Below, piece after piece: positions 1 through 6,987 of a stretch of DNA of 7,431 bases; position 1 is the stretch's first letter; every line of letters starts with the position of its first letter. The position numbers and the translations under genes are program-made. The stretch lies in contig JAQGOI010000068.1 in assembly GCA_028293685.1 (NCBI GenBank), forward strand, positions 1-7,431, written 5' to 3'. The notes under the pieces were generated by a model. The model was not told the origin of the DNA. It saw nothing but the letters and a program-made list of their open reading frames with translations, and did not search any database. The DNA comes from Lysobacteraceae bacterium. GTDB lineage: Bacteria; Pseudomonadota; Gammaproteobacteria; Xanthomonadales; Xanthomonadaceae.

Positions 1-48
1 CGCGGATTGCCGCCGCGGCGGATTCCATGCCTGGCGGACGCTGCATGA
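1..48 (+). CDS. metH1: C-terminal tail of methionine synthase homocysteine-methyltransferase subunit (partial)
   Basis: Frame 1 reads [16 protein letters not shown] and stops at TGA 46-48. In single-chain MetH such as E. coli, the segment just before RLSGLEPL reads roughly GLAPRKLPEIPVA, so this tail resembles the end of the homocysteine-binding barrel domain. That domain carries the zinc cysteines and moves methyl from methylcobalamin to homocysteine; those motifs lie outside the window. The next gene begins with the folate-binding domain, so the two together would make a full enzyme, an arrangement known in xanthomonads. The match rests on only 15 residues, and the gene name is inferred largely from position. 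Confidence 0.6.
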   Translation, partial: RGLPPRRIPCLADAA

Positions 49-107
49 ACATCCGTCGTGCTGCAGCGGGTTTTCGCGCCGGCCCGGACGGCGGTGCACC
101 CGCATGA
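45..107 (+). other. 20-codon bridging reading frame between the two metH halves
   Basis: ATG at 45 overlaps the TGA of the upstream gene (ATGA, 45-48). The frame reads [20 protein letters not shown] and stops at TGA 105-107, which overlaps the ATG of the next gene (ATGA, 104-107). Both junctions have the geometry of translational coupling. No strong Shine-Dalgarno precedes either ATG; there are only GGCGGA- or GGCGG-like stretches. The peptide resembles nothing I know. It may be a translated coupling peptide or chance in GC-rich DNA. Confidence 0.25.
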
Positions 108-2791
108 CCCTTGCACGCCAGACGCGACTGAGCGGCCTGGAGCCACTTGTCGTCACGCCGCAAAGCAACTTCATCAACATCGGTGAACGCACCAACGTCA
201 CCGGTTCGAAGCAGTTCAAGAAACTGATCCTGGAAAACCGCCTCGACGAGGCCGTTGTCGTCGCGCGACAGCAGGTCGAAAGCGGCGCCCAGGTCATCGA
301 CGTCAACATGGACGAAGGCATGCTCGATTCGGAGCATGCGATGGTCGAGTTCCTGCACCTGATGGCGGCCGAACCGGACATCGCACGCGTGCCGGTGATG
401 GTCGACAGCTCCAAGTGGACCGTCATCGAAGCCGGACTCAAGTGCCTCCAGGGCAAGGGCATCGTCAACTCGATCTCGATGAAGGAGGGCGAAGCCGAGT
501 TCCTGCGGCAGGCACGCCTGGTGCGGCGCTACGGTGCGGCGGTGGTCGTGATGGCTTTCGACGAACTTGGCCAGGCCGATACCGCCGATCGCAAGGTCGA
601 AATCTGCTCGCGCGCCTATGCGCTGCTGACGGATGAGATTGGATTTCCGCCTGAAGACATCATCTTCGACCCCAACATCTTCGCCATCGCCACTGGTATC
701 GATGAGCACAACAATTACGCGGTGGATTTCATCGAAGCCACGCGTGAGCTGCGGCGACGCTTTCCCTTCAGCCACGTATCGGGCGGCGTATCCAATGTCT
801 CGTTCTCGTTCCGGGGCAACGAACCGGTGCGCCAGGCGATCCATGCGGTGTTTCTCTACCATGCCATCAAGGCCGGCATGGACATGGGCATCGTCAATGC
901 CGGCGCGATGCCGCTGTACGACGATCTGGACGACGACCTGCGCGAACGCGTCGAGGACGTCGTACTCAACCGGCGCAGTGACGGCACCGAGCGTCTGCTT
1001 GAGATAGCCGGGAAGTACAAGGGCCGCAAGGGCGAGCAGCGCGTCGAGGACCTTGCCTGGCGCGACAAGCCCGTGCAGTCGCGGCTGAGCCATTCGCTGG
1101 TCCATGGCATCGACCAATGGATCGTCGAGGACACGGAAGAAGCGCGGGCACTGTCGACCCGTCCGCTCGATGTGATCGAAGGACCGCTGATGGACGGCAT
1201 GAATGTCGTCGGCGATCTGTTTGGCGCCGGCAAGATGTTCCTGCCGCAGGTCGTCAAGTCCGCACGCGTGATGAAAAAGGCGGTTGCGCACCTGTTGCCA
1301 TACATCGAAGCGGAAAAACTGCGTACCGGCGAAGTTGGACAGACCAACGGCAAGATCGTGATGGCGACGGTCAAAGGTGATGTCCATGACATCGGCAAGA
1401 ACATCGTCGGCGTCGTGCTGGCGTGCAACAACTTCGAGGTGATCGACCTGGGCGTCATGGTTCCGGCACAGACGATCCTGGACCGGGCGCGGGCCGAGGG
1501 TGCCGACCTGATCGGGTTGTCGGGGCTGATCACGCCTTCACTGGAGGAAATGAGCCACGTCGCGCGCGAAATGCAGCGCCAGGGATTCAGCCTGCCGTTG
1601 TTGATCGGTGGTGCAACAACATCGCGCGCGCACACCGCGCTGAAGATCGACCCGCATTACAAGTCGCCGACCGTGTGGGTCAAGGACGCTTCGCGTGCGG
1701 TCGGCGTGGCGCAATCGTTGATCAGTGCCGACCTGCGCGCCGGCTTCGTTGCCGCGAACGACGGCGATTTTGCCGAAATACGCACGCGTCACCGCAATCG
1801 CGGCGACGCCAAGCGGCTGGTGTCGCTGGACAAGGCCCGGGCGCAGCGATTCGACGGCGGCTGGACCCACTACGTGCCGCCCACGCCAAAGCAGCCTGGC
1901 ATCACGGTTTTTGCGGACTATCCGCTCGCCGACCTCGTCGAGCTCATCGACTGGACGCCTTTCTTCAATGCATGGGAATTGGCGGGGCGCTATCCGGCGA
2001 TCCTGGACGACGCCGTCGTCGGCAGGCAGGCGCGCGAGTTGTTCGACGATGCGCGCGCGATGCTTCGTCAGATCGTGTCCGGACGCTGGTTGACCGCGAA
2101 GGCCGTCGTCGGACTGTGGCCTGCGAACAGCGTTGGGGATGATGTCGTCGTGCAGCTCGATGGTGGTGTGACGACGACGCTGCACTTCCTGCGCCAGCAG
2201 GTCGACAAGCCGATCGAGCGACCTGATTTCTGCCTGGCCGATTTCATTGCTCCCCATGCATCGGGCAAACAGGACTGGATCGGCGCCTTTGCCGTCACCG
2301 CGGGCATCGGCATCGAGCCGCACGTCGCACGATTCGAAGCCGACCACGACGATTACAACGCCATCATGCTGAAGGCGCTCGCGGACCGTCTCGCCGAAAC
2401 ACTGGCCGAGCGCATGCACCAGCACGTGCGCAAGGAGTTGTGGGGATACGCCGCAGACGAATCGCTGGATGCAGCGGCGCTGATCGATGAAGCCTACCGC
2501 GGCATCCGTCCGGCTCCCGGCTATCCCGCTTGCCCCGAGCACAGCGAGAAGGCGACGCTGTTTCGCCTGCTCGACGCGGAGCGAAATGCAGGCATGCAAC
2601 TGACCGAAAGTTTCGCGATGCTGCCCGCCGCGGCGGTGTCCGGCTATTACTTCAGCCACCCGCAAAGCCAGTACTTCGTCGTCGGCCGTGTCTCCAAGGA
2701 ACAGGCGGCGGACTATGCCCAACGCAAGGGCGTGACGTTGCAGCAGGCCGAGCGATGGCTTGCTTCGAACCTGGATTACGACCCGGAGTAA
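104..2791 (+). CDS. metH: Cobalamin-dependent methionine synthase, folate/B12/reactivation subunit
   Basis: This cytoplasmic enzyme transfers methyl from 5-methyltetrahydrofolate through cobalamin to homocysteine, the last step of methionine synthesis. At 895 aa it matches E. coli MetH from about residue 332 onward and lacks the homocysteine domain, which is encoded just upstream. The methyltetrahydrofolate domain begins at RLSGLEPL (8-15) and NIGERTN (25-31) and runs to about 290. A helical cap follows. The cobalamin domain has DVHDIGKN with axial ligand His428 (E. coli His759), SGLITPS from Ser473 and GGATTS (502-507). The C-terminal S-adenosylmethionine/flavodoxin-binding reactivation domain shows IDWTPFF with Asp616, [12 protein letters not shown] (802-813) and YFSHP (849-853). 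ATG 104 is chosen because it directly precedes RLSGLEPL and overlaps an upstream stop, although the frame is open back to position 2. No truncation or missing key residue is seen. It is convergent with the next operon. Confidence 0.96.
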   Translation: MTLARQTRLSGLEPLVVTPQSNFINIGERTNVTGSKQFKKLILENRLDEAVVVARQQVESGAQVIDVNMDEGMLDSEHAMVEFLHLMAAEPDIARVPVMVDSSKWTVIEAGLKCLQGKGIVNSISMKEGEAEFLRQARLVRRYGAAVVVMAFDELGQADTADRKVEICSRAYALLTDEIGFPPEDIIFDPNIFAIATGIDEHNNYAVDFIEATRELRRRFPFSHVSGGVSNVSFSFRGNEPVRQAIHAVFLYHAIKAGMDMGIVNAGAMPLYDDLDDDLRERVEDVVLNRRSDGTERLLEIAGKYKGRKGEQRVEDLAWRDKPVQSRLSHSLVHGIDQWIVEDTEEARALSTRPLDVIEGPLMDGMNVVGDLFGAGKMFLPQVVKSARVMKKAVAHLLPYIEAEKLRTGEVGQTNGKIVMATVKGDVHDIGKNIVGVVLACNNFEVIDLGVMVPAQTILDRARAEGADLIGLSGLITPSLEEMSHVAREMQRQGFSLPLLIGGATTSRAHTALKIDPHYKSPTVWVKDASRAVGVAQSLISADLRAGFVAANDGDFAEIRTRHRNRGDAKRLVSLDKARAQRFDGGWTHYVPPTPKQPGITVFADYPLADLVELIDWTPFFNAWELAGRYPAILDDAVVGRQARELFDDARAMLRQIVSGRWLTAKAVVGLWPANSVGDDVVVQLDGGVTTTLHFLRQQVDKPIERPDFCLADFIAPHASGKQDWIGAFAVTAGIGIEPHVARFEADHDDYNAIMLKALADRLAETLAERMHQHVRKELWGYAADESLDAAALIDEAYRGIRPAPGYPACPEHSEKATLFRLLDAERNAGMQLTESFAMLPAAAVSGYYFSHPQSQYFVVGRVSKEQAADYAQRKGVTLQQAERWLASNLDYDPE

Positions 2792-2810
2792 TCCGGGAAC
2801 AACGCTCTAC

Positions 2811-2877
2811 TGTAGGAGCGGCTTCAGCCGCGACCGCGAAGCGGAGTAAATCCGGTGCGGCTGAAGCCGCTCCTACA
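2811..2877. repeat. Inverted pair of REP (GTAG-headed) palindromic units
   Basis: Two perfect 21-bp arms (2811-2831 and 2857-2877) are inverted around a 25-nt spacer. Each begins TGTAGGAGC when read outside-in and is itself a small palindrome: GCGGCT/AGCCGC at 2818-2831 and 2857-2870. The spacer adds a CCGC-GAA-GCGG hairpin (2834-2844). The GTAG head next to a palindrome is the form of REPs mobilised by RAYT transposases, and this sequence type is common in xanthomonads and pseudomonads. It sits 19 bp after the metH stop and 30 bp before the end of the convergent operon, so a transcript of either strand would fold into a long hairpin. No U-tract is present, so mRNA 3'-end protection is likelier than intrinsic termination. 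Confidence 0.85.
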
Positions 2878-2907
2878 AGGATCCACCACCGACTCTGATG
2901 GGTGCCC

Positions 2908-3552
2908 CTACCAGACGATATCGTCCGGGACCTGATATTGCGGATCCGCATAAGGGTCATCCGACGACGGGGCGGTGGGATCGACCTTCAATGCGATGCA
3001 GTGCGGAAAGATCGCTTCGGCCTTTTCAAGCAGGTCCGCATCGATCAGCAGGTAACGGCCATCCAGTTGCGCGACTCCAAGCTCGCCGGCGTTGAGCGCC
3101 TTCAACTGCTCGGCGTTGACATAGACCCGCTTGATCTTGCCGCCATAGTTGAAATGACGCGCGATGTCCGCGGCCGGATCGTTGAGCCCCCGGTCTTTCA
3201 ACAGCTCGCCAACCCGCGCCTTGGCTTCTCGACGCACGCGTGCCTGCTCCTGTTTCAGGCGTTCGGCTTCGATGCGCTCGTCCTTTTCTCGCTGCGCGCG
3301 AATCGCATACGCCTTTGCCAGATCGATATCCTCGCGCGAGCGTTGCTTTGCGGATGCACCTTCCGGTTTGCCGGCCGGCATGGGGCGAGCCTGCGGCCCG
3401 GCACTGGCACCCGTTGGTCGACCGTGCGGCCTCATCGACTTGCCGGTACCTGGTCTTCCGGCATCCGGTTGTCGTTGTTCGGGCTTGCGGTCGGGCTTGG
3501 GCGCTGGCTTGAAGCCCAGGCCGAGCAGTTGATCGCGGAGGGAATCGGTCAT
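2908..3552 (-). CDS. DUF2058 family protein (YaiL-like)
   Basis: This 214-aa protein of unknown function belongs to the DUF2058 family, which includes E. coli YaiL. The start MTDSLRDQLLGLGF matches the family's amphipathic N-terminal segment, and the ending DDPYADPQYQVPDDIVW is its signature (YaiL ends similarly in DDPYAD...VPDDLMW). Between them lie a Pro/Gly/Lys/Arg-rich, probably disordered stretch (about 16-70), a charged helix or coiled coil (about 71-118) and the conserved core (about 125-214). YaiL is about 179 aa, so the extra length is in the basic stretch. The frame is open further upstream through slyX, but ATG 3552 is chosen from homology, from the GAAGA ribosome site just ahead and from the 8-nt gap to slyX. 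Last gene of the ugd-slyX operon. No enzymatic residues are recognisable; nucleic-acid binding is suggested only by the basic composition. Confidence 0.9.
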   Translation of the reverse strand: MTDSLRDQLLGLGFKPAPKPDRKPEQRQPDAGRPGTGKSMRPHGRPTGASAGPQARPMPAGKPEGASAKQRSREDIDLAKAYAIRAQREKDERIEAERLKQEQARVRREAKARVGELLKDRGLNDPAADIARHFNYGGKIKRVYVNAEQLKALNAGELGVAQLDGRYLLIDADLLEKAEAIFPHCIALKVDPTAPSSDDPYADPQYQVPDDIVW

Positions 3553-3560
3553 TCTTCGGT

Positions 3561-3779
3561 TCAATAGTGCGGTGGCGGTGGCTCGCTGCCGGGATCGGCG
3601 AAGAACTCGCCGCGTGATTGCTTCAAGTCGTCCAATGCGCGCTGCAGCAACTGCCTGTTGCCTGTCGCCTCGAGGCGGGAAGCGGCAAGCGCGTCGCTCA
3701 GTGCGGCAAGCGCATGTTCCTGGAACTCGACGCGGGTTTCCAGTTCGGTCAGGCGCTGCTCGAGCGATGCGAAGTCCAT
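3561..3779 (-). CDS. slyX: SlyX family protein
   Basis: This 72-aa cytoplasmic protein consists of a single long helix with leucine/alanine heptads (about residues 5-55), expected to form a coiled coil, and a proline-rich tail ending PPPPHY. Length, helix and the PPPHY terminus are all typical of SlyX, a widespread proteobacterial family whose molecular role is not established; in E. coli the gene lies next to the prolyl isomerase gene slyD. Its ATG shares a base with the ugd stop (TGATG at 3777-3781), so translation is probably coupled to ugd. An FKBP gene also lies upstream here, but slyX is separated from it by ugd and those FKBPs are exported, so a functional link is doubtful. Confidence 0.93.
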   Translation of the reverse strand: MDFASLEQRLTELETRVEFQEHALAALSDALAASRLEATGNRQLLQRALDDLKQSRGEFFADPGSEPPPPHY

Positions 3780-5122
3780 CAGGTGACCGCAATCGATCGG
3801 CCGCGGCCGATGCCGTAATACGCAATCCCGGCCTCGTCAACTTCGTGCGGGTCGTAGACGTTGCGGCCATCGAACACCACGCGATCGCGCAATGCCGTCT
3901 TCAGGTCGGCGAAGTCCGGGCTGCGGAACTGCTTCCACTCGGTGACGATGACGAGCGCATCGGCTCCCTCCAGCGCTGCCGCCGCGCTGTCGCAGAGTGT
4001 AAGCGCAGGATGCTCGCCAAAGACGCGCTGCGCTTCCTGCTGCGCTTCAGGATCGAAGGCACGGACGCTGGCGCCCGCTTCCCACAACTGTGCCAACAGT
4101 CGCCGGCTGGATGCTTCGCGCATGTCGTCGGTGTTGGGCTTGAACGCCAGGCCCCAGACCGCAAAAGTCTTCCCGCGGATATCGCCCTTGTCGTAGTGGC
4201 GCCGGATCAGTTGGAACAGATGTCCCTTCTGCGCATCGTTGACGGCTTCGACGGCGTTCAGCAGCTTTGCTTCGTAGCCCATCTGCTGGGCGGTGCGTGC
4301 CAGCGCCTGCACGTCCTTGGGAAAACACGACCCACCGTACCCGGCTCCCGGATAGATGAAATGCCATCCGATCCGCGGATCCGAACCGATACCCTGTCGC
4401 ACCATCTCGATGTCGGCGCCAACCATTTCGGCGATGTTGGCGATCTCGTTCATGAAACTGATCTTTGTCGCCAACATGGCGTTGGCGGCGTATTTGGTGA
4501 GTTCGGCCGCGCGCACGTCCATTGTGACAATGCGGTCGTGATTGCGGTTGAACGGCGCGTACAGGCGCTTGAGCTTGTCGATCGCATCGGCATTGTCGGC
4601 CCCGATGATGATCCGGTCCGGGCGCATGCAATCCTCGACGGCGGCGCCTTCCTTGAGGAATTCCGGATTGGAGACGACATCGAAATGGATGTCGGCTCCC
4701 CGGGCTGAAAGTGCCTGCTCGATGGCGGCACGCACTTTGTCTGCGGTACCGACCGGGACCGTGGACTTGCCGACGACGATCGCCGGGCGAGCCAGGTGCT
4801 GGCCGATGGTCTGCGCCACTTTCAGGACGTATTGAAGATCGGCACTGCCGTCTTCGTCCGGAGGCGTACCCACCGCGATGAAGATGACGTCGCCCTGTTC
4901 GACCGCTTTGGGAGCGTCGGTCGTGAATTTCAGCCGGCCGGCGGCATGGTTCGCCGCGACCATCGGTTCCAGGCCGGGCTCGTAGATCGGAACCACGCCG
5001 CGATTGAGCCCATCCACCTTGGCGGTATCGATGTCAACGCAGGTCACGTCATGGCCGACTTCCGCCAGGCAGGTACCAGTGACCAGCCCGACATATCCGG
5101 TGCCGAATATGGTGACGCGCAT
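3779..5122 (-). CDS. ugd: UDP-glucose 6-dehydrogenase
   Basis: It oxidises UDP-glucose to UDP-glucuronate with two NAD+ in the cytoplasm, supplying uronate for exopolysaccharide or lipopolysaccharide. At 447 aa it has the normal length. The N-terminal NAD-binding Rossmann domain has GTGYVG (7-12). Active-site signatures are GKSTVPVGT with Thr121, NPEFLKEG with Glu154, Lys210 and Asn214 in the central helix, and GGSCFPKD with catalytic Cys266 and Asp270. The C-terminal UDP-sugar domain carries [16 protein letters not shown] (324-339) and FDGRNVYD (417-424). ATG 5122 follows a strong AAGGAG (5134-5129) at 6-nt spacing and directly starts the beta strand leading to GTGYVG. It is first of a three-gene run with slyX and the DUF2058 gene. 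No polysaccharide gene is in the window, so the product fed is unknown. Confidence 0.97.
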   Translation of the reverse strand: MRVTIFGTGYVGLVTGTCLAEVGHDVTCVDIDTAKVDGLNRGVVPIYEPGLEPMVAANHAAGRLKFTTDAPKAVEQGDVIFIAVGTPPDEDGSADLQYVLKVAQTIGQHLARPAIVVGKSTVPVGTADKVRAAIEQALSARGADIHFDVVSNPEFLKEGAAVEDCMRPDRIIIGADNADAIDKLKRLYAPFNRNHDRIVTMDVRAAELTKYAANAMLATKISFMNEIANIAEMVGADIEMVRQGIGSDPRIGWHFIYPGAGYGGSCFPKDVQALARTAQQMGYEAKLLNAVEAVNDAQKGHLFQLIRRHYDKGDIRGKTFAVWGLAFKPNTDDMREASSRRLLAQLWEAGASVRAFDPEAQQEAQRVFGEHPALTLCDSAAAALEGADALVIVTEWKQFRSPDFADLKTALRDRVVFDGRNVYDPHEVDEAGIAYYGIGRGRSIAVT

Positions 5123-5128
5123 TGAACT

Positions 5129-5149
5129 CTCCTTGTCGTTGATACAAGG
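5129..5149 (-). promoter_or_regulatory. ugd ribosome binding site inside a small hairpin
   Basis: On the minus strand CCTTGT (5149-5144), a 7-nt loop and ACAAGG (5136-5131) form a perfect 6-bp stem. The AAGGAG Shine-Dalgarno of ugd (5134-5129) overlaps its 3' arm, so four of its six bases are paired when the hairpin forms. The stem abuts the larger hairpin at 5149-5178. This could lower or tune ugd translation; the effect is inferred from sequence alone. Confidence 0.5.
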
Positions 5150-5178
5150 ACGCCGGTGGCGCGACCGCCACCGGCGTC
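5149..5178 (-). terminator. Strong hairpin between FKBP lipoprotein gene and ugd, probable terminator
   Basis: A perfect 13-bp GC-rich stem (5149-5161 with 5166-5178) closes on a 4-nt loop (5162-5165). It begins 13 nt after the TAA of the upstream FKBP gene. The minus-strand sequence after it is CTTGTATC, only partly U-rich, so it may terminate incompletely or act as a 3' stabiliser with read-through into ugd. No convincing separate ugd promoter is seen between the hairpin and the ribosome site. Confidence 0.6.
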
Positions 5179-5191
5179 AAGTCAGCGCAGT

Positions 5192-5965
5192 TTATTTGGC
5201 GGGCTGTTTGGCGATGTCAAGAAGCTCCACTTCGAACACCAGCGTTGCATTGGGCGGGATCGGGCCACCCGGCGTGCCCTTGTCGCCGTAACCCAGCTTG
5301 CTCGGAATCCAGAACTTGTACTTGCTGCCGACCGGCATCAGTGCGATGCCTTCCTGCCAACCCGGAACGACCTGGTTGAGCGGGAACGTGGCCGGCTCGC
5401 CGCGATCGTAGGAACTGTCGAACGTCTTGCCATCGAGCAGCATGCCCTTGTAGTTCACCTTGACCGTGTCGGTGGCTTGCGGCTTGGCGCCCTTGCCTTC
5501 GGTCATGACCTGGTACTGCAGCCCCGAAGCCGTCGTCTGCACGCCGGGCTTCTTCGCGTTCTGGGCGAGGAAAGCGTCGCCAGCCGCGGAGTTCTTCTGC
5601 GCATCGGCCATCATCTTGGCGAGCTGCTTGGCCTGCATCTTCTGGCCGAAACTCTGCGCGATCTCGGCAGCCTGCTGGTCGGTGAGAAGCAGTTTCTGGC
5701 CGGCGAGCGAAGCCTTGATCGCCTTGGCGATCGTGTCGACGTCGATGTCGTCCTTTGCCGGCGCCAGCTGTTTTGCCATGGCCATGCCGATCATGTAGCT
5801 GGCCTGGTCCTTCTCGGTGGGCAGGCCGGGGATCGCCTTGCCGGCAGCAACCTTGTCGGTAGGCGCGGTGGTGGCCGTCTTGTCACCTGGCTTGCAGCCG
5901 GCGGCGGCGACGGTGAGCGACATCGCCGCGAGCAGGGTCAGTGGAAAACGCTGGGAAGACTTCAT
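5192..5965 (-). CDS. FKBP-type peptidyl-prolyl isomerase, predicted outer-membrane lipoprotein (Mip/FkpA-like)
   Basis: This 257-aa envelope folding factor catalyses cis-trans isomerisation of prolyl bonds. A basic start (MKSSQR), a hydrophobic stretch and lipobox AAGC with Cys24 predict a lipoprotein; Lys25 rather than Asp after the Cys favours the outer membrane. The helical FKBP_N dimerisation domain covers about 50-140, and FKBP_C about 145-252. Ligand and active-site residues known from FKBP12 are present: Tyr172, Phe182-Asp183, Arg188, Phe194, VVPGW (199-203), Tyr226 and Phe244. ATG 5965 is preferred over GTG 5977, because that GTG overlaps the GGAG ribosome site (5980-5977) and would add four residues before the basic signal start. 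Spacing from GGAG to ATG is 11 nt, longer than ideal. It lies 80 nt downstream of a paralogous FKBP gene, and a strong hairpin follows the stop. Confidence 0.95.
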   Translation of the reverse strand: MKSSQRFPLTLLAAMSLTVAAAGCKPGDKTATTAPTDKVAAGKAIPGLPTEKDQASYMIGMAMAKQLAPAKDDIDVDTIAKAIKASLAGQKLLLTDQQAAEIAQSFGQKMQAKQLAKMMADAQKNSAAGDAFLAQNAKKPGVQTTASGLQYQVMTEGKGAKPQATDTVKVNYKGMLLDGKTFDSSYDRGEPATFPLNQVVPGWQEGIALMPVGSKYKFWIPSKLGYGDKGTPGGPIPPNATLVFEVELLDIAKQPAK

Positions 5966-6000
5966 TGAATGAAACACTCCAATTGGGGAAATTCGGGAGG

Positions 6001-6021
6001 CGACCCCTGCAGAGCAGGTCG
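6001..6021. other. Imperfect hairpin between the two FKBP genes
   Basis: CCTGC (6006-6010) and GCAGG (6014-6018) pair around AGA, extended by CGA/TCG (6001-6003, 6019-6021) with a two-base bulge. It lies in the 80-nt gap after the upstream FKBP stop. No U-tract follows, so it is not a clear terminator; the two genes may be co-transcribed through it. Confidence 0.3.
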
Positions 6022-6045
6022 TCCGGATCGAGGGGCGGCTTCCGA

Positions 6046-6987
6046 TTACAGGATGGACAACAGCTCGACGTCAAATACGAGCGTGGCATTGGGACCGACG
6101 GGCCCGCCCGGGGTTCCCTTGGCACCGTAGGCAAGCGGCGCTGGAATCCAGAACCGGTATTTCGCGCCGACCGGCATCAGCGCGACCCCTTCGCTCCAAC
6201 CCGGAACGACCTGGTCGAGGCCAAAATCGGCCGGCTCGCCGCGATCGTACGAGCTGTCGAAAACCGTGCCGTCGAGCAACGTTCCGCGGTAGTTGACCCG
6301 CACGTGGTCAGCGGGCTTGGGGCGGGCGCCGGAGCCTTGCCGCAACACCATGTACTCAAGTCCTGACGGCGTCACGAACACACCCTTGACCAGCTTGTTG
6401 CGGGCAAGAAATGCCGCGCCCTCGGCCTGGTTCTTTGCCCCGGCCGCGCTGGCCTTCTGCTGCATCGTCGCCTGCATCCGCTGGCTGAAGGCCGTCAGCA
6501 CCGCCTTCGAATCCTCATCGGAGAGCAACGGTTTGCCGCCCGAAAGCACCGTGCGGGTGGCCTGGAGCACGATCGGAAGGTCGATCTCATCCTTGATGCT
6601 GGCCAGCGAGGGCCCGATCATCAGCCCGCCGATCAGCTGGCCGACCTTGATCCGGTCGACCGGCGGCGGTGCCGTCGGTGCACCTGGCGCCGACTTGCCC
6701 GAGCGTGCGGCGACGCGGGCACGCAACGCCGCATCGGTGGCTGTCGCCTCTTCCCTGGTCAGCGTCGGTTTGGCGCCCGCGAAGGTGCTGCGGACGTTTT
6801 TTTCGAACGACGCAAGATCCATGTCCGAGGCCACTGGCGTGATGCCATGCGCAACGTCCATCCCCACGGCGTAGCTGGTTTTTGCACGCTCGGTCGACAG
6901 GACATTCGTGCCCTGCGCCATGGCGCTGCCGACCCACAGTGTTGCAGCGATAAGCGACATGGCGCCGCCGCGGAACAGACCCTTCAT
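6046..6987 (-). CDS. Exported FKBP-type peptidyl-prolyl isomerase with two FKBP_N-like domains
   Basis: This 313-aa protein has a signal peptide with Lys2/Arg6, a hydrophobic core and a likely signal peptidase I site after SAMA (Ala24), so it should be periplasmic. Residues 37-96 and 114-180 look like two copies of the FKBP_N dimerisation domain. Both follow the pattern Gly-x-x-hydrophobic..., acidic-Asp-hydrophobic, then (A/S)G-x-KP-x-L(T/S) and a helix rich in Ala/Arg/Gln; a Pro/Ala linker (98-110) joins them. FKBP_C occupies about 205-313 with Tyr233, Phe243-Asp244, Arg249, Phe255, VVPGW (260-264) and Tyr287 intact, so catalysis is expected. The usual family layout has one FKBP_N and about 230-260 aa. 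ATG 6987 follows AGGAG (6998-6994) at 6 nt. It is the upstream paralogue of the lipoprotein FKBP. No clear promoter is seen. Confidence 0.93.
   Translation of the reverse strand: MKGLFRGGAMSLIAATLWVGSAMAQGTNVLSTERAKTSYAVGMDVAHGITPVASDMDLASFEKNVRSTFAGAKPTLTREEATATDAALRARVAARSGKSAPGAPTAPPPVDRIKVGQLIGGLMIGPSLASIKDEIDLPIVLQATRTVLSGGKPLLSDEDSKAVLTAFSQRMQATMQQKASAAGAKNQAEGAAFLARNKLVKGVFVTPSGLEYMVLRQGSGARPKPADHVRVNYRGTLLDGTVFDSSYDRGEPADFGLDQVVPGWSEGVALMPVGAKYRFWIPAPLAYGAKGTPGGPVGPNATLVFDVELLSIL

Noticed and set aside
1538..2722. 394-codon open frame antisense to metH
   Set aside because: Long antisense frames are expected opposite a high-GC gene; the translation shows no domain and has no ribosome site.
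2782..2797. Small CCCGG/CCGGG hairpin around the metH stop codon
   Set aside because: Only five base pairs with no U-tract; likely chance in GC-rich sequence.
3553..3870. 106-residue N-terminal extension of the DUF2058 frame to 3870
   Set aside because: It overlaps all of slyX and the end of ugd, is Arg/Ala-rich in the manner of GC-rich shadow frames, and the family signature begins at the ATG at 3552.
3572..4708. 378-codon open frame antisense to ugd and slyX
   Set aside because: It lies opposite two clearly conserved genes, and its composition looks like a complement shadow with no recognisable family.
5152..5180. TTGACG as a -35 box for ugd on the minus strand
   Set aside because: The matching -10 position falls inside the 13-bp hairpin stem and is GC-rich, so no promoter is supported.
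5156..5968. 270-codon open frame antisense to the FKBP lipoprotein gene
   Set aside because: Its length mirrors the real gene; it is rich in Arg/Leu/Gly and lacks any domain or ribosome site.
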